DNA from: Betaproteobacteria bacterium
GTDB lineage: Bacteria > Acidobacteriota > Terriglobia > Acidiferrales > UBA7541
Direction of reading: 5' to 3'
DNA: 44,747 nt
Assembly (NCBI GenBank): GCA_903970165.1
Contig: CAJCHZ010000009.1
Location: 1 to 44,747 of the forward strand
In this document: piece after piece, positions 42,663 to 44,747 of the stretch
Numbering within the stretch: position 1 is the first letter of the stretch
How the letters are laid out: every line of letters begins with the position of its first letter
Made by a program: the position numbers and the translations under genes
The notes under the pieces: model-generated
What the model was told of the DNA's origin: nothing
Seen by the model: only the letters and a program-made list of their open reading frames with translations
Databases searched by the model: none

Positions 42663-44747
42663 TCATCGTTGGACGACCAGGGTGATGGTGGTGGAGGCGT
42701 GCTGTGCGCCGCTTGTGCCGGTCACGGTGAGGTTGAAGGCTCCGCCCTGGGAAGCGCCGGAAAAACCTCCGTTGCAACCTTGGAACAGGACCACGAGACA
42801 GGCGAGCGCTGCGGTTGCGAGCGTGAGACGCAGGAAGCGCGAACGCTTGGCGAACAGGAACAGAGCAGCGGAGAGGAGCGCCGCCAGCAACGGGATAACT
42901 GGGAAGCGGCGCAAGGGAAGATGGGGAACGCCCAAGCCGGCGCTTCCCATTTGGACCGTCATAATTGTCGTGGTACCAGCGCTGCCGGGTGTGACCGAGG
43001 CGGGATTGAAGGAAGCCACCGCACCGTTCGGAAGTCCGGTAACGGACATGAGCACCAGGTTGTTGAAAGCGCCACCGAGGGGCGGCACAGTTATCGTGAC
43101 ATTCACGCTACCTCGTGAAGCAATCATGAAAGGCGTCTGAGGCGCAGTAACGGTGAATGAGGTGTTGATGACCAAGCTGACCCACGGGGAGATCGATCCC
43201 TGGGAATCCGCGTTGCCGGAGTAGACAGCGTAGACGTCGTAGGTGCCGGCGGCGAGACTGCTGGTGGTGAAGACGGCGACCCCGGAGGCATTGACGGAAG
43301 CCGTGCCGAGGAGGGTGCAGTCGCTGTAAAAGCTCACGGTACCGTAGGGCGAGCCGGATGGCGCAGGAGCGATGGTGGCCGTAAAGGTGACGGTCAGCCC
43401 AGCATTCGCGGGGCTGGGGGAAATAGTCAGAGCGGTGGTGGTGGCCGTTAGCGCGGCGCCGCCCGTTCCCGTAAGTGATACGGTAGATGAACCTAGGGTA
43501 AGCGAACCGCTGAGCGCACCCGAACTGGTGGGCGCAAACACCACACTGGCGATGCAAGACGCGCCGGGGGCCAGACTGTTGGATGAGGAGCAGGTGTTGT
43601 CATCGCCGCCCAAATTGAACGGACCGGACAGGGCCAGAGACGAAAGGGACAACGGAGCGGTGCCATTGTTGGAGATGGTGATGTCCTGCGGGGCGGAGGT
43701 GGAGCTGACGGCCACGCTGCCGAAGGCGAGCGGCGCGGCGCCGTTGATTTCACGAACCACAAAATTACTTTCGTCTGCCTCGTACAGGTTTCCGGCGCTG
43801 TCCATCGCTGGGTAGGAGGGATAGTTGAGCAAGGCGCTTGTGGCCGCGCCGCCATCGCCAGAATAGCCGGGGTTCGTGGTGCCATCGCCGGCGACGCGGT
43901 TGATGATGCCGGTGCTGACGGTAATTTTGCGGATGAGGTTGTTGCTGGAGTCGGTGATGTACAGATTCCCCGCGGCGTCCACCGTCAATCCCTCGGCGTC
44001 GTTGATCGCCGCGCTGGCTGCGGGGCCGCCATCGCCGGAGTAACCCGCGGAGCCGGTTCCCGCGAAGGTGTTGATGATGCCGGTGGTTGTGTTGATCACG
44101 CGGATGACGTAGTTGGAATCGTCTGAAATATACAGATTGCCCGAAGAGTCGAGAGCTAGAGCTAGGACATGGCCCAGTAGCGCGCTCGTCGCCGGGCCGC
44201 CGTCGCCGGAGTAACCGCAAGTATTGGTTCCCGCCACGGTGGAAATAACGCCGCTGATGACGTCCACTCTGCGGATGTTGCAAAAATCGGTGTCTGCAAT
44301 ATACAAATTCCCCGCGGGATCCAGAGCGATCGCTTCGGGGGCCCCGATGCTGGCGCTGAAGGCCGCTCCGCCATCCCCGCTGTAGGCATATGTGCCGTTG
44401 CCGGCCACGGTATAGATGTTGCCGGTGGCGGCGTTGACCACGCGGACCACGTAGTTTTGCGGGTCCGCGATGTACACGTTGCCCGCGCCATCGACTTTTA
44501 TATCCAGGGGGCACGTGAGCTGCGCGGAGCCGGATGAATCGCCGTCCCCGCTATACCCCTGGGTGCCAGTTCCGGCAAAGGTGCTGATCAAGCCAGTGCT
44601 GGCGGTCACTTTTCGTACGGTGCCGTTCCCGCAGTCGGCGACGTAGAAATTTCCTAGGGCGTCGACACCAACGCCAACGGGGTTGATCAGCTTCGCGCTG
44701 GTGGCTGGGCCGCCATCTCCGGTGTAACCGGAAACCCCTGTACCCGC
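42663..44747 (-). CDS. NHL-repeat and Ig-like surface protein, N-terminus outside the window
   Basis: The frame is open to the right window edge, so the N-terminus is missing; 694 residues are visible. First come at least six NHL-type repeats of about 57 residues, each with (G/A)YSGDGG-type and GNLYIAD-type segments, building a beta-propeller. Next is a choice-of-anchor-D/ASH-like domain (LAFGSVAVSSTSAPQDITIS; LAPGASCIASVVFAPTSSGA), then Ig-like domains (SGSPYGTVSFYSDCTLLGTA). Near the C-terminus are hydrophobic segments (FPVIPLLAALLSAALFLFAK; LTLATAALACLVVLFQGCNG) and a short tail. Such proteins are exported and likely sit on the cell surface or bind glycans or proteins. The stop TGA overlaps a possible ATG of the barrel gene. 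Confidence 0.88.
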   Translation of the reverse strand, partial: AGTGVSGYTGDGGPATSAKLINPVGVGVDALGNFYVADCGNGTVRKVTASTGLISTFAGTGTQGYSGDGDSSGSAQLTCPLDIKVDGAGNVYIADPQNYVVRVVNAATGNIYTVAGNGTYAYSGDGGAAFSASIGAPEAIALDPAGNLYIADTDFCNIRRVDVISGVISTVAGTNTCGYSGDGGPATSALLGHVLALALDSSGNLYISDDSNYVIRVINTTTGIINTFAGTGSAGYSGDGGPAASAAINDAEGLTVDAAGNLYITDSSNNLIRKITVSTGIINRVAGDGTTNPGYSGDGGAATSALLNYPSYPAMDSAGNLYEADESNFVVREINGAAPLAFGSVAVSSTSAPQDITISNNGTAPLSLSSLALSGPFNLGGDDNTCSSSNSLAPGASCIASVVFAPTSSGALSGSLTLGSSTVSLTGTGGAALTATTTALTISPSPANAGLTVTFTATIAPAPSGSPYGTVSFYSDCTLLGTASVNASGVAVFTTSSLAAGTYDVYAVYSGNADSQGSISPWVSLVINTSFTVTAPQTPFMIASRGSVNVTITVPPLGGAFNNLVLMSVTGLPNGAVASFNPASVTPGSAGTTTIMTVQMGSAGLGVPHLPLRRFPVIPLLAALLSAALFLFAKRSRFLRLTLATAALACLVVLFQGCNGGFSGASQGGAFNLTVTGTSGAQHASTTITLVVQR
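43870..44747 (-). repeat. Tandem NHL-repeat coding units of about 171 bases
   Basis: At least six successive copies of a 57-codon unit are visible by protein alignment: (Y/S)TVAG-type start, YSGDGG, a variable stretch, LD-GNLYIAD and an IRRV/IRVI strand. The nucleotide copies are diverged, so this is an old protein repeat and not a recent DNA duplication. Confidence 0.75.

Noticed and set aside
43870..44747. Periodic repeats that might suggest a CRISPR array
   Set aside because: The period is about 171 bases, the copies are diverged and all lie in frame within an NHL-repeat protein.

Overview
The window looks like a chromosomal segment of an Acidobacteriota bacterium (Terriglobia-like). The evidence is the gene content: two very large Oar-type TonB-dependent receptors with an N-terminal carboxypeptidase-regulatory-like domain, a YXWGXW-repeat protein, a long S9 peptidase, an NHL/Ig-like surface protein, and sigma/anti-sigma gene pairs. 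GC content is clearly above 50%. There is no intact RNA gene, no CRISPR array and no complete insertion sequence. The assignment is inference from gene families, not from a marker gene.

Layout, left: a 5'-truncated hypothetical gene (1-312), two small stress/envelope genes (BON domain, GlsB-like), then on the minus strand the YXWGXW protein and the first TonB receptor (3089-6586). A sugar-isomerase-like TIM barrel gene (6826-7785) diverges from the receptor. A minus-strand cluster follows: acyl desaturase, histidine kinase, response regulator (10537-7869). The kinase has two membrane helices and almost no external loop, so membrane-state sensing linked to the desaturase is a reasonable hypothesis.

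Centre: a six-gene plus-strand operon (10825-17651) runs ECF sigma factor, anti-sigma/FecR protein, then two ATPase-permease ABC pairs, with overlaps or gaps of 14 bases or less. RecQ (minus) and a lactate permease (plus) follow. Around 21.7-22.0 kb lies a decayed DUF3857-type gene. At the same place the GC skew of the plus strand changes sign regardless of gene direction, which suggests a rearrangement junction. Beyond it are a DUF120 (CTP-dependent riboflavin kinase-like) gene, the second TonB receptor with a clear terminator, and a divergent family III CoA-transferase.

Right: a four-gene minus-strand operon (32582-27943) encodes a sigma factor, a zinc-finger anti-sigma, an unknown protein and a TPR-CHAT lipoprotein whose His/Cys catalytic pair is intact; this is the most interesting candidate system. 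Two small plus-strand genes diverge from it. An S9 peptidase and an RND efflux pump (adaptor plus inner-membrane pump, no outer-membrane channel in view) fill 33885-41223. An internally deleted IS481-type remnant and a tRNA-like T-arm lie at 41.5-41.9 kb. The window ends with a beta-barrel protein gene and an NHL-repeat/Ig-like protein that runs off the right edge.
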